Shown here piece by piece: positions 8,625 through 16,225 of a DNA stretch of 64,000 bases; the stretch's first letter is position 1; the number at the start of each line of letters is the position of its first letter. This stretch comes from Pseudonocardia sp. DSM 110487 (lineage in GTDB: Bacteria; Actinomycetota; Actinomycetes; Mycobacteriales; Pseudonocardiaceae), in the NCBI RefSeq assembly GCF_019468565.1, contig NZ_CP080521.1, positions 3,596,001 to 3,660,000 on the forward strand, written 5' to 3'. The notes beneath the pieces were generated by a model that was given only the letters and a program-made list of their open reading frames with translations, was not told the DNA's origin and did not search any database. The translations under genes and the position numbers were made by a program.

Positions 8625-9875
8625 ATGCGGTACACGACCACGGTCGTCATCGGGGCAGGGCACTGCGGGCTGGCCATGAGTCGCTGCCTCGCCGAGCGTT
8701 CGGTCGACCACGTCGTACTCGAACGGGGCGAGGTGGCGCACTCGTGGCGCACCCAGCGGTGGGACTCGCTGCGCCTGCTCACCCCCAACTGGATGACCCG
8801 GCTGCCGGGCTTCTCCTACCGAGGCGACGATCCGGACGGCTACCTCGGCGCACCCGAGGTGGCCCGGCTGATCGAGGCCTACGCCGCGGTGTCGGCGGCG
8901 CCGGTGCAGACCGGCACCGCGGTCACCTCGGTCCGCCCCGATGGGTGCGGCTACCTGCTCCGCACGGACCAGGGGGACTGGCACGCCCGCACGGTGGTGG
9001 TCGCAACCGGTGCCGCCTCGGTCGCGACCGTGCCGGCCCAGTTGGCGGCGCAGGTCCCCGTCGGAGTCACCACGGTGACGTCCGCGGAATACCGCAACCC
9101 GGGCCTGCTGCCGGGCGGTGCGGTGCTGGTCGTGGGCGCTTCGGCGAGCGGCATCCAGATCGCCGAGGAGCTGCAGCGCTCGGGGCGGCCGGTCACGCTG
9201 GCCGTCGGCGAGCATGTGCGGATGCCCCGGACGTATCGGGGCCGCGACATCCTGTGGTGGATGGACGCGTCGGGCCTGCTCGACGAGCGCTACGACGAGG
9301 TGCCGGACCTGCTCCGGGCGCGCAACCTGCCATCGATGCAGCTGGTCGGCTCGCCGCAGCGGGCGACGGTCGACCTCGACGCCCTTCGCAGGCTCGGCGT
9401 GCGACTGGTCGGCCGGCTCGCCGCTGTCCGGGACGGCACGGCGCAGTTCTCCGGCTCGCTGCCCAACATGTGCGCGCTCGCCGACCTCAAGCTGGGCCGG
9501 CTGCTCGACACCATCGACGCATGGGCGGGGAAGGCAGGGGCCGACGCGGACCGCCCGGAGCGTTTCGCGCCGACCGAGGTGCCGGCACCCATCCCGCTGT
9601 CGGTGCGTCTCGCTGCCGACGAGATCGGCACGATCGTCTGGGCGACCGGCTTCCGGCCGGACCTGTCCTGGCTCGACGTCCCGGTGTTCGACCGCAAGGG
9701 CCGGGTCGTGCACGACGGAGGGGTCACGACCGCTCCCGGCCTGTACATGATGGGCCTGCCGTTCCTGCGCCGCCGCAAGTCCACCCTGATCGACGGCGCC
9801 GCCACGGACGCCCACGAGCTGGCCGCCCACCTGGTCGGGCACCTGGACGCCGTGGCTCGCCGCCGGGCGGGCTGA
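8625..9875 (+). CDS. Flavin-containing monooxygenase-like FAD/NAD(P)-binding oxidoreductase
   Basis: A 416-residue protein. The N-terminal FAD-binding motif is V-V-I-G-A-G-H-C-G-L-A-M, followed by the S-W-R-T-Q-R-W-D-S-L-R-L-L-T-P-N region typical of single-component flavin monooxygenases. A second Rossmann motif V-L-V-V-G-A-S-A-S-G near residue 167 should bind NADPH, and the late I-V-W-A-T-G-F-R-P-D motif is diagnostic of this class. It likely oxygenates a nucleophilic N or S atom or acts as a Baeyer-Villiger-like enzyme; substrate unknown. GGAGGATCGCG before the ATG is a good ribosome-binding site. In an operon between the OsmC-like and NTF2-like genes. Confidence 0.85.
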   Translation: MRYTTTVVIGAGHCGLAMSRCLAERSVDHVVLERGEVAHSWRTQRWDSLRLLTPNWMTRLPGFSYRGDDPDGYLGAPEVARLIEAYAAVSAAPVQTGTAVTSVRPDGCGYLLRTDQGDWHARTVVVATGAASVATVPAQLAAQVPVGVTTVTSAEYRNPGLLPGGAVLVVGASASGIQIAEELQRSGRPVTLAVGEHVRMPRTYRGRDILWWMDASGLLDERYDEVPDLLRARNLPSMQLVGSPQRATVDLDALRRLGVRLVGRLAAVRDGTAQFSGSLPNMCALADLKLGRLLDTIDAWAGKAGADADRPERFAPTEVPAPIPLSVRLAADEIGTIVWATGFRPDLSWLDVPVFDRKGRVVHDGGVTTAPGLYMMGLPFLRRRKSTLIDGAATDAHELAAHLVGHLDAVARRRAG

Positions 9876-9886
9876 GCGGAGTCGTC

Positions 9887-10297
9887 ATGCGACACCATCC
9901 CCTCGCGGCGCGCATCGCCGCAGCCGTCGCCGATCCCGATCCGCAGCGGTTGTCCACGGCGCTGACCGACACCGTCCGGCTGCGCGCCCTGCTACCCGGC
10001 GGCGCGATCGAAGCGCACGGGCGCGCGGACGCCACTGCCCTGTTCCGCGCATGGTTCGCCGACTTCGACACGGTCGAGGTCGTGGAGTCCGCCGCAGAGG
10101 CGGTCGCCGACCGGCTGCTGATCCACTACCGCCTCCACGTGCGCCAGGCGGAGACCCGCTGGGTGTGTACCCAGACCGCGATCTGCAAGGTCACCGACGG
10201 CCGCCTGGCCGTGATCAATCTGCTGTGCTCGGGCTTTCGGGAGATCACTGATGACGACGACGCACACTCGCCATCCAGCACTCGACGCGTGGGGTGA
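9887..10297 (+). CDS. NTF2-like (SnoaL-type) protein
   Basis: A 136-residue alpha+beta cone protein: helix H-H-P-L-A-A-R-I-A-A-A-V, then D-T-V-R-L-R-A-L-L-P-G-G, G-R-A-D-A-T-A-L-F-R-A-W-F and the C-terminal strand pair ending D-G-R-L-A-V-I-N-L-L-C-S-G-F-R. This layout is the SnoaL/ketosteroid-isomerase fold. The start at 9887 lies 11 bp after the FMO stop, with a GCGGAG motif. Its 3' end overlaps the P450 start by 47 bp in another frame, so the two are probably translationally coupled. Role is unknown; such proteins often act as small cyclases or isomerases in tailoring pathways. Confidence 0.65.
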   Translation: MRHHPLAARIAAAVADPDPQRLSTALTDTVRLRALLPGGAIEAHGRADATALFRAWFADFDTVEVVESAAEAVADRLLIHYRLHVRQAETRWVCTQTAICKVTDGRLAVINLLCSGFREITDDDDAHSPSSTRRVG

Positions 10298-11555
10298 CTT
10301 CGACCGGGACAACCCGTTCCCGCTGTTCGCGCAGGTGCGCTCGGCCGCCCCGGTGCACCAGGTCAGGCTCGCCGACGGGCACCCGGCGTGGCTGGTCGTG
10401 GGGCACGAGCAGGCCAAGGCCGCGCTGAACGACCCGCGCCTGTCCAAGGACATGCACGCCGCGCTGGCGCGCAGCGGCGAGGTCGTCGCCGAAGGCCTCC
10501 CCGGACCCGCGCTGGCCAGGCACATGCTCAGCGTCGACCCGCCCGACCACACCCGGCTGCGGCGGCTGGCGATGCCCGCGTTCAACAGGCGGCGCATCGA
10601 CGCGCTGGAGCCCCGCATCCGGTCGATCGTCGACGCCCTGCTCGCCGACCTGGAAGCCCACGGGGGCGCGGACCGGCCCATCGACCTGGTGGCCGGCTAC
10701 GCGTTCCCGCTGCCGTTCACCGTGATCAGCGAACTGCTCGGCATCCCGGAACCCGACCGCGCCGACCTCGGCAGCTGGTTCGGCATCCTGCTCGCCCCGT
10801 CGAACGGGCCGCAGCCACCGGCGGAAGCGGTGGAAGCGTCCCGATCGATCGTCGACTACCTCACCGCGCTCCTCGGCCGCAAGCGCGCCGAACCCGGCGA
10901 GGACATGGTCACCGACCTCGTCGCCGCCGCCGACCGCGACAACGCCCTCAGCCAGCAGGAGATGCTCTCCACGATCTTCCAACTCGTCGTCGCCGGACAC
11001 GACACCACCACCAGCCTGATCGGCAACGGGACCGTCGCGCTGCTGCGCCACCCCGACCAGCGCGACGCGCTGGTCGCCGACCCCGGGCTCGTCCCGCGCG
11101 CCGTCGAGGAGTGCATGCGCTGGGACGCACCCGTGCCACACTCGACCTTCCGCTACACCACCGAGGAAGTCCGCATCGGGGACGTCGTCATCCCGGCCTT
11201 CGCCCAGGTCATCGTCTCGCTCGCGGCGGCGAACCGGGACCCCGCCCGATACCGCGACGCGGAGTCGTTCGACATCCACCGGTCCGACGGCGGTCACCTC
11301 GCCCTCGGACACGGCATCCACCACTGCCTCGGCGCCCCGCTGGCCCGGCTGGAGGCGCGCATCGCCCTGACCGCGCTGCACACCCGGTTCCCCGCGATGC
11401 GCCTCGCGGTCGACCCGTCCGCACTGCGCTGGGGGCACGGCGACGGGCTGGTGCTGCGCGGGCTGTCCGAGCTCCCGGTCGTCCTCGGGTCGCCCTCCTC
11501 AGCTGGTCCCCCCACCGAATGCCCCCCGAATAGTTCGGCGACGGACACCAGGTGA
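10251..11555 (+). CDS. Cytochrome P450 (bacterial class I, CYP107-like)
   Basis: A 434-residue soluble P450. The oxygen-activation motif A-G-H-D-T-T-T spans 248-254, the E-x-x-R core is E-E-C-M-R-W, and the heme loop is L-G-H-G-I-H-H-C-L-G with ligand Cys359. The residue at the start of the heme loop, usually Phe, is Leu352. It would need a separate ferredoxin and reductase; none is adjacent. It is the last gene of the OsmC-FMO-NTF2-P450 run, so oxidation of a shared compound is plausible. The C-terminal 25 residues after V-V-L-G-S are Pro/Ser-rich and extend past the normal P450 end, suggesting read-through into flanking sequence. Confidence 0.92.
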   Translation: MTTTHTRHPALDAWGDFDRDNPFPLFAQVRSAAPVHQVRLADGHPAWLVVGHEQAKAALNDPRLSKDMHAALARSGEVVAEGLPGPALARHMLSVDPPDHTRLRRLAMPAFNRRRIDALEPRIRSIVDALLADLEAHGGADRPIDLVAGYAFPLPFTVISELLGIPEPDRADLGSWFGILLAPSNGPQPPAEAVEASRSIVDYLTALLGRKRAEPGEDMVTDLVAAADRDNALSQQEMLSTIFQLVVAGHDTTTSLIGNGTVALLRHPDQRDALVADPGLVPRAVEECMRWDAPVPHSTFRYTTEEVRIGDVVIPAFAQVIVSLAAANRDPARYRDAESFDIHRSDGGHLALGHGIHHCLGAPLARLEARIALTALHTRFPAMRLAVDPSALRWGHGDGLVLRGLSELPVVLGSPSSAGPPTECPPNSSATDTR

Positions 11556-11705
11556 TCGGCTACCGCGCCAGCGGGCGGCCGCCACCGCCTCGCCGCGCGA
11601 CCGGACGTCGAGCTTGCCTCGGATCACCGGCACGTGGCGATTCGCGGTGTTGCGAGAGATCACCAGTTGGGCGCGCGCTGCCCGTCGGTCGAGTGGCCGG
11701 GTTGG
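11556..11705 (-). pseudogene. Remnant of a LuxR-family DNA-binding domain
   Basis: On the minus strand, one frame reads A-Q-L-V-I-S-R-N-T-A-N-R-H-V-P-V-I-R-G-K and then L-D-V-R-S-R-G-E-A-V-A-A-A, which is the recognition-helix half of a LuxR HTH (usual form V-I-S-R-N-T-V-N-R-H-V-x-x-I-L-x-K-L). No start codon or upstream domain remains in that frame. It lies in the gap between the convergent P450 and FAD monooxygenase genes. Confidence 0.55.
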
Positions 11706-11711
11706 CGGTAC

Positions 11712-13205
11712 TCACGCTGACGCAGGCCGTACCTCGCTGGCCTCGACATGTGCGCTGGTGCCGCACCAGTGCGCGACCGCGGACCGGGCATCGTGAGCCA
11801 GGTCTGAACGGTCGTCGTCACCGGCCCATGCGACGTAGCCGTCGGGACGGACCAGGACCATCGCGGGCAAGCCTGCCGCGGCCGAGCGCTCGCAGCGCGC
11901 GAGCCTCACCTGCCTCCCGCCCGCGCTGGCGCCCACGCCGCCTGCGGTGGCCTCCAGGAGGACGAACCGTCCGTCCCGCATGAGCTCGTAGAGCCGCCCG
12001 TCGGTGCATCGGAGGTCGGGCATGCGGCGGCCGGCCCACGGGTGCGGGCCCGGCCCCGTGGCGGGATAGGTGATGCCGATGCCGGTCAGGCGACCGGCCA
12101 TGGCCCTTCGGGTAGGGCCGAACCGCACGATCAACCGGAGGACCGTCGCCTGAACCGCCCTGCCGATCGCGGAGCGGCCGAGGATGAGCCGGTTGAACCC
12201 GTCTGTCAGCGCAAGGACCTGTGTGCCGACGCGGTGGCGCTCGTCCTGATAGCTGTCGATCAGCCAGGTCGGCGCCCGGCCGTGTACGGCGGCGGCGAGC
12301 TTCCAGCCGAGGTTCATCGCGTCCTGGATGCCGGTGTTCATGCCCTGCCCGCCGAGCGGTGAGTGCACGTGGGCGGCGTCGCCGGCCAGGAACACCCGAC
12401 CGATCCGGTAGTGCCGGGCCTGCCGGCGCTCGCTGAGGAAGCGTGAGCTCCAACGCTGCTCGCGCATCCCGAAGTCGGTGCCGGCGATGCGGCCGAACGC
12501 GGCGCGCATCTCGTCCATCGGCAGCGGCTCGGTGAGGGGCACCTGCTCGCGCGCCCGGTCCCAGGCGATGGCGCGGAACCAGCCGTCGCCGAACGGCACC
12601 ACGACGACCGCGCCGTTGTCGTTGCTGCTCGCGAACATGGCGTCCTGCGGCGGGTCGGTCAACCGGACGTCGGCGAGCAGGATGTGGGTCTCGTACTGGG
12701 TTCCGACGAAGTCCACCCCGAGCAGGCCGCGAACGGTGCTGTGCGCCCCGTCGCAGCCCACGACGTACCGCGCGGCCTGAACGCTGCCGTCGGCGAGCTC
12801 GACGACGACCTGGTCCGGGTCCTGCCGGAGCGCGACGATCTCGGCACCCTCGACGACGTCCACACCCAGCTCGCGGGCACGCTGCAACAGCAGCTGCTCG
12901 GTGCCACTCTGCGGCACGATGAGGATCATCGGGTATCGGGTGCCCAGCTCCCTCAGGTCGATGTTGGCGCCCGGCGCCGGCCCGACCTCGCGCACCACGA
13001 CCCCGCGGGGCACCAGGTCGTCGCCCAGTCCCCGAGCGTCGAGCAGTTCGAGGGTGCGGGCGTGCACGGCGAACGCGCGGGTGATGTTCGGTTGCTCGGC
13101 GCGCCGCTCCACGACCCGGCAGCGAACACCCCGGAGGGCGAGTTCGCACGCGAGCATGAGGCCGGTCGGACCGGCCCCGACAACGATGACATCGGTGTCC
13201 TTCAC
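11712..13205 (-). CDS. FAD-dependent aromatic monooxygenase (PheA/TfdB-type, PHBH fold)
   Basis: A 497-residue protein. V-I-V-V-G-A-G-P-T-G-L-M-L-A at residues 6-19 binds the ADP part of FAD, G-C-D-G-A-H-S near residue 155 is the D-G motif, and G-R-V-F-L-A-G-D-A-A-H-V-H-S-P-L-G-G-Q-G-M-N is the second FAD motif. The C-terminal thioredoxin-like tail ends in L-V-R-P-D-G-Y-V-A-W-A-G, typical for this family. It hydroxylates aromatic rings or polyketides with NAD(P)H and O2. The GTG at 13205 follows GAGGAGTGTTCC, which fixes the start. It is the last gene of a minus-strand run that begins at 15,732, 32 bp after the DUF1772 gene. Confidence 0.9.
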   Translation of the reverse strand: MKDTDVIVVGAGPTGLMLACELALRGVRCRVVERRAEQPNITRAFAVHARTLELLDARGLGDDLVPRGVVVREVGPAPGANIDLRELGTRYPMILIVPQSGTEQLLLQRARELGVDVVEGAEIVALRQDPDQVVVELADGSVQAARYVVGCDGAHSTVRGLLGVDFVGTQYETHILLADVRLTDPPQDAMFASSNDNGAVVVVPFGDGWFRAIAWDRAREQVPLTEPLPMDEMRAAFGRIAGTDFGMREQRWSSRFLSERRQARHYRIGRVFLAGDAAHVHSPLGGQGMNTGIQDAMNLGWKLAAAVHGRAPTWLIDSYQDERHRVGTQVLALTDGFNRLILGRSAIGRAVQATVLRLIVRFGPTRRAMAGRLTGIGITYPATGPGPHPWAGRRMPDLRCTDGRLYELMRDGRFVLLEATAGGVGASAGGRQVRLARCERSAAAGLPAMVLVRPDGYVAWAGDDDRSDLAHDARSAVAHWCGTSAHVEASEVRPASA

Positions 13206-13237
13206 GGAACACTCCTCAGATGGTGAGACGGTGGGTT

Positions 13238-13717
13238 TCAGCTGAAGTGGACGTAGGCCGCCGCGACGAACAGGGCGAACGCCGACCACGTCAGTCCGGC
13301 CCGGGCCCAGTTCAGGCGGAAGTACCGGCTGCGGGCCACGCGCCAGTCGGCGGGTGGTCGCAGCGGGTCCCAGCCCAGGATGACCTTGTAGTTCGGTTCG
13401 GCGAGGAAGGTGGAGGTCAGCAGCGGGCCGATGACGGTGGCGGTCAGCCCGAGCGCGGTGAGGAAGAATGCGGCACTCGTCGGTTGCCCACCGAGGCCGA
13501 CGAGCGCGAGGGCCGGTGCGAGCACCAATGCGATGACGAGGACGAAGTTGGCCGGGGATCGCCGGGCGATCGGCAGGAACCGGCGCATGTCCTCGACGAA
13601 GCCGCCCGCGTCCCGCGCCGCATACATGGGGTGCAGGATCGTGGTCACGGTCAGCAGGAGCCCGGACCACAGCCCGGCTGCGACGACACTCAGCCCCAGA
13701 CCGATATCGGCGATCAT
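13238..13717 (-). CDS. DUF1772 (anthrone-oxygenase-like) membrane protein
   Basis: A 159-residue protein with four hydrophobic segments: residues 5-28, 55-75, 82-103 and a C-terminal one near 140-157. The conserved features of DUF1772 are visible: H-P at 29-30, R-R-F-L-P-I near 46 and a final helix with N-W-A-R. The family contains cofactor-free anthrone oxygenases of polyketide pathways as well as unstudied proteins. Together with the downstream aromatic FAD monooxygenase it could form a two-step oxidation, but this is inferred from position alone. ATG is preceded by GGAAAGGACAACC. Confidence 0.75.
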   Translation of the reverse strand: MIADIGLGLSVVAAGLWSGLLLTVTTILHPMYAARDAGGFVEDMRRFLPIARRSPANFVLVIALVLAPALALVGLGGQPTSAAFFLTALGLTATVIGPLLTSTFLAEPNYKVILGWDPLRPPADWRVARSRYFRLNWARAGLTWSAFALFVAAAYVHFS

Positions 13718-13766
13718 CGCGGTTGTCCTTTCCGGTCAGCGCAGGCGAGAGCGCCAGGCGGGCAGT

Positions 13767-14471
13767 TCACGATGTGCCGCCGGCGACGAGAGCAGGCGTT
13801 TCTCCCGTCGCGGGAGCAGCGGGGGGCGGCTCGCATCCGCCCTGGTCCAGCCGGAAGGGCGGGTACACATCGGTCATCAGCGCGACATAGACGAGGACCC
13901 GGAAAGCCCACCGGTCCAGCCCGATGACCAGGTCGAACAGGCCTGCCGGGTACCGCCGGACCACTGTCAGGTGGATGCCCGCGACCAGCACGAGTACGCC
14001 CAGTAGCCCGCCCGTGAACACCGCAGGCGACGTGGGGCCGAACCGGCTCACGGAGCCGAGCAGGATCCCGACGATCAGCAGGTGCGGGACGGCGAGCAGC
14101 CACTTCACCAGTACGAGCGGTCGGGACAGCCGCGTCGGGTACGCAACGTCCAAGCTCGCGGGATGGTCGGTGGCCCGGAGGCTGAACGGCGGGTACCTGT
14201 CGGTGCCGAGCGAGAGGTAGCTGTAGTGCCCGACGCGCCAGGTCCAGCGCAGCACACCGACGTTCACGTCGAACAACGCGCGCGGGTAGCGTCCGCTGAC
14301 GAGGATCGACGCGCCCGCGACCACCGTCAGCAGGGCGAACACCGCCCAGAGCACGGTGAGGACGAGGACGTGCGGCAGTGCCAGCAGCCACTTGACGGTC
14401 CAGAGCCACCGCCCGGGCACCTCCTCGCGGCGGGCCTCGATCGACAACGGGTGCGCTGAGCTGGTGATCAT
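13767..14471 (-). CDS. DUF4389 membrane protein with two tandem repeats
   Basis: A 234-residue protein made of two copies of the DUF4389 unit. Each has a W-L-L-A-x-P-H-x-L helix, a second helix, an R-Y-P-x-x-L-F-D-x-x-x-x-x-x-R-W segment and a closing T-D-x-Y-P-P-F motif (at about 79-91 and 205-217). Four transmembrane helices are expected. Function unknown. ATG at 14471 overlaps the stop of the CPBP gene by 4 bp (ATGA), so the two are translationally coupled. Confidence 0.8.
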   Translation of the reverse strand: MITSSAHPLSIEARREEVPGRWLWTVKWLLALPHVLVLTVLWAVFALLTVVAGASILVSGRYPRALFDVNVGVLRWTWRVGHYSYLSLGTDRYPPFSLRATDHPASLDVAYPTRLSRPLVLVKWLLAVPHLLIVGILLGSVSRFGPTSPAVFTGGLLGVLVLVAGIHLTVVRRYPAGLFDLVIGLDRWAFRVLVYVALMTDVYPPFRLDQGGCEPPPAAPATGETPALVAGGTS

Positions 14472-15250
14472 GAGGACGCCTTGTCTGTCGAGGCGGAAAC
14501 GGCGGACCGTCGCGGTAGCGCGAGGACGAGCAGCGGCACGACGAGGCTGACGGTGACGAGCAGCAGCGAGAAGGTTGTCGCGGCGGCCACCGGAATGACG
14601 AAGAGCTTGAAACTGTCGATGGCGGTGTGGAGCACGGCGGGCGCCCAGAGCGTCCGGCGTCCGGCCTCGTAGAGGTGGGCGAACGGCAGCGATGTGGCTG
14701 CCGCGACGGCCATCGCCCCGATACCGACCGCGAGGCCCGTGGTCAGCACGATCGGTACATGGGTTGCGGCGACCAGCGGCATGGTCCACAGCACGGCGGA
14801 CCGGAAGGAGCGGCCCTCGCGCAGCCTGCGGAAGGCGTAGCCGCGCCAGACCAGCTCCTCGGCGAGCCCGTGAAAGGCGAACACGCCGACGAGCACCCAC
14901 GGCCAGTCGGCGCGCAACGCCAACGTCGAGCCGCTGACGACGGCGAACAGCGGGTACACGCCCAGCACCATGGTCGAGACGCCGACGGCGGTGGCCAACG
15001 AGCGCCCGTCCGGGCGACCGAGCCCCCAGCGACGCAGGAGCCCTCTGACCGGTGCCGCGTACAGGACCCACTCGGCGACCACGGCGGTCAGCAGCACCGC
15101 CGCCGCGATCACGACGTGCCACCGCCCGCTGGAGTCGCCGGCCGCGGGGACGGCGAGCACGCCGTAGAGCACCGCGAAGCCGGCGAGGAACCGCAACCAC
15201 GTCCCGGGTGATCCGACGGCCGGCCGCGGCATCGAGACGTCGGTGATCAC
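14468..15250 (-). CDS. CPBP-family intramembrane metalloprotease
   Basis: A 260-residue polytopic membrane protein. It carries the Abi/CPBP signatures: E-E-L-V-W-R-G motif (the E-E-x-x-x-R type), then H-V-P-I-V-L and H-T-A-I-D-S in later helices, giving the Glu and His residues expected to bind metal in the membrane. In the family such proteins process prenylated proteins in eukaryotes or take part in bacteriocin self-protection and signalling; the substrate here is unknown. The GTG start at 15250 overlaps the stop of the preceding gene (GTGA). An internal ATG seven codons later is an alternative start. Confidence 0.8.
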   Translation of the reverse strand: MITDVSMPRPAVGSPGTWLRFLAGFAVLYGVLAVPAAGDSSGRWHVVIAAAVLLTAVVAEWVLYAAPVRGLLRRWGLGRPDGRSLATAVGVSTMVLGVYPLFAVVSGSTLALRADWPWVLVGVFAFHGLAEELVWRGYAFRRLREGRSFRSAVLWTMPLVAATHVPIVLTTGLAVGIGAMAVAAATSLPFAHLYEAGRRTLWAPAVLHTAIDSFKLFVIPVAAATTFSLLLVTVSLVVPLLVLALPRRSAVSASTDKASS

Positions 15251-15732
15251 GGGCTCGCCGGCATGTCGTCGTGCAGCAGCGCCATCCGGTCGAGGAACCA
15301 GCACTTCCCGGCCATGTGCACCGCCAGCCCGAAGAGGGCGATCCAGACGTCGAGCGCGACCAGACCCCACACGATGAAAGGCAGGCCGAGGGTGTTCATC
15401 GCGATCAGGACGTTCGGCGCGACCCGGTGTCGCGCCGGCACGGGGACGTGGTTGCGGTTGGCCCAGAGGGTCTCGCCCAGCACCGCCTTCGACGCCCAGT
15501 GGTCCGTCGATCGCGGGGGCGGGAACACCCGCGGGTTGATCGCGATCCAGGCGCAGACGACGGCGACGGGGATCAGGGACCACCAGCCGATCCAGGCGTA
15601 GGTCCAGATCGCCGCGACGAGCGCCGCAGGCACCGGGATCCGGGTGTAGACGCTCCACGGGTTGGCGTGGCGCTGCCAGGCGTCGCCCTCGAGCCCGAAC
15701 GCCTTCGCCATCGACTTCTCCATCGCAGCCAT
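15247..15732 (-). CDS. DUF6653-like membrane protein
   Basis: A 161-residue protein with three or four hydrophobic segments (near 26-60 and 105-145), a soluble N-terminal M-E-K-S-M-A-K-A-F-G-L-E-G-D-A-W-x-R-H-x-N-P-W-S-V-Y-T-R stretch and a C-terminal K-C-W-F-L-D-R-M-A-L-L. This matches my recollection of DUF6653, which has no assigned function. The ATG at 15732 is followed nine bases later by a second ATG; either may be used. First gene of the five-gene minus-strand run ending in the aromatic monooxygenase. Confidence 0.65.
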   Translation of the reverse strand: MAAMEKSMAKAFGLEGDAWQRHANPWSVYTRIPVPAALVAAIWTYAWIGWWSLIPVAVVCAWIAINPRVFPPPRSTDHWASKAVLGETLWANRNHVPVPARHRVAPNVLIAMNTLGLPFIVWGLVALDVWIALFGLAVHMAGKCWFLDRMALLHDDMPASP

Positions 15733-15900
15733 CGCGGCCCTCCGTGTTTCGCCCGTCTCCGAGGCGGCACGGAGGAGCGTCGCGGCGACCCGGGTGGGCC
15801 CGCACCACCCACCCCGGGATCCACCCGGGTGGATGCCGGCGGGGGTGGTGTGCGACCCGACGGTGCGGAGCCAGGGTGGAGGTGACCAGAGGAGGCGACC

Positions 15901-16113
15901 GTGGTGTCGAGGTATCACCTGGCTCTCCGGGGTCCGATTCCCCGATCCGTGGCGGAGCTGATCCGCGTCCGGTTCGGGGACGTGACGATCCGGTCGGATC
16001 CGGGACGGACGGTGCTGGAGGGCCCGATCGCCGATCAGGCGGCCGTGCGGGCCCTGCTCAACCTGGTGTGGGACGCGGGCGGTGATGTGCGCCTTCTCTG
16101 GATCACGGCATGA
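15901..16113 (+). CDS. Small conserved-looking protein of unknown function
   Basis: A 70-residue protein, GTG start with GAGGAGGCGACC directly upstream, a strong ribosome-binding site. The sequence reads like a small alpha/beta domain (R-Y-H-L-A-L-R-G-P-I-P-R-S-V-A-E-L-I, then T-V-L-E-G-P-I-A-D-Q-A-A-V-R-A-L-L and V-R-L-L-W-I) with no membrane segment. I recall similar short actinobacterial proteins with no known function. It is encoded just before the LAL regulator on the same strand and could be co-expressed with it. Confidence 0.6.
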   Translation: MVSRYHLALRGPIPRSVAELIRVRFGDVTIRSDPGRTVLEGPIADQAAVRALLNLVWDAGGDVRLLWITA

Positions 16114-16225
16114 GATCCGGCGAACCCGACTGATCGGGGGCGCGGACCGGGCGAACGGCGGTTACCGGGCATCCCGCACCTGCCACACTTGTGGCCACAG
16201 TCGAAGGCCGGCCGGGGGCCCGAGC

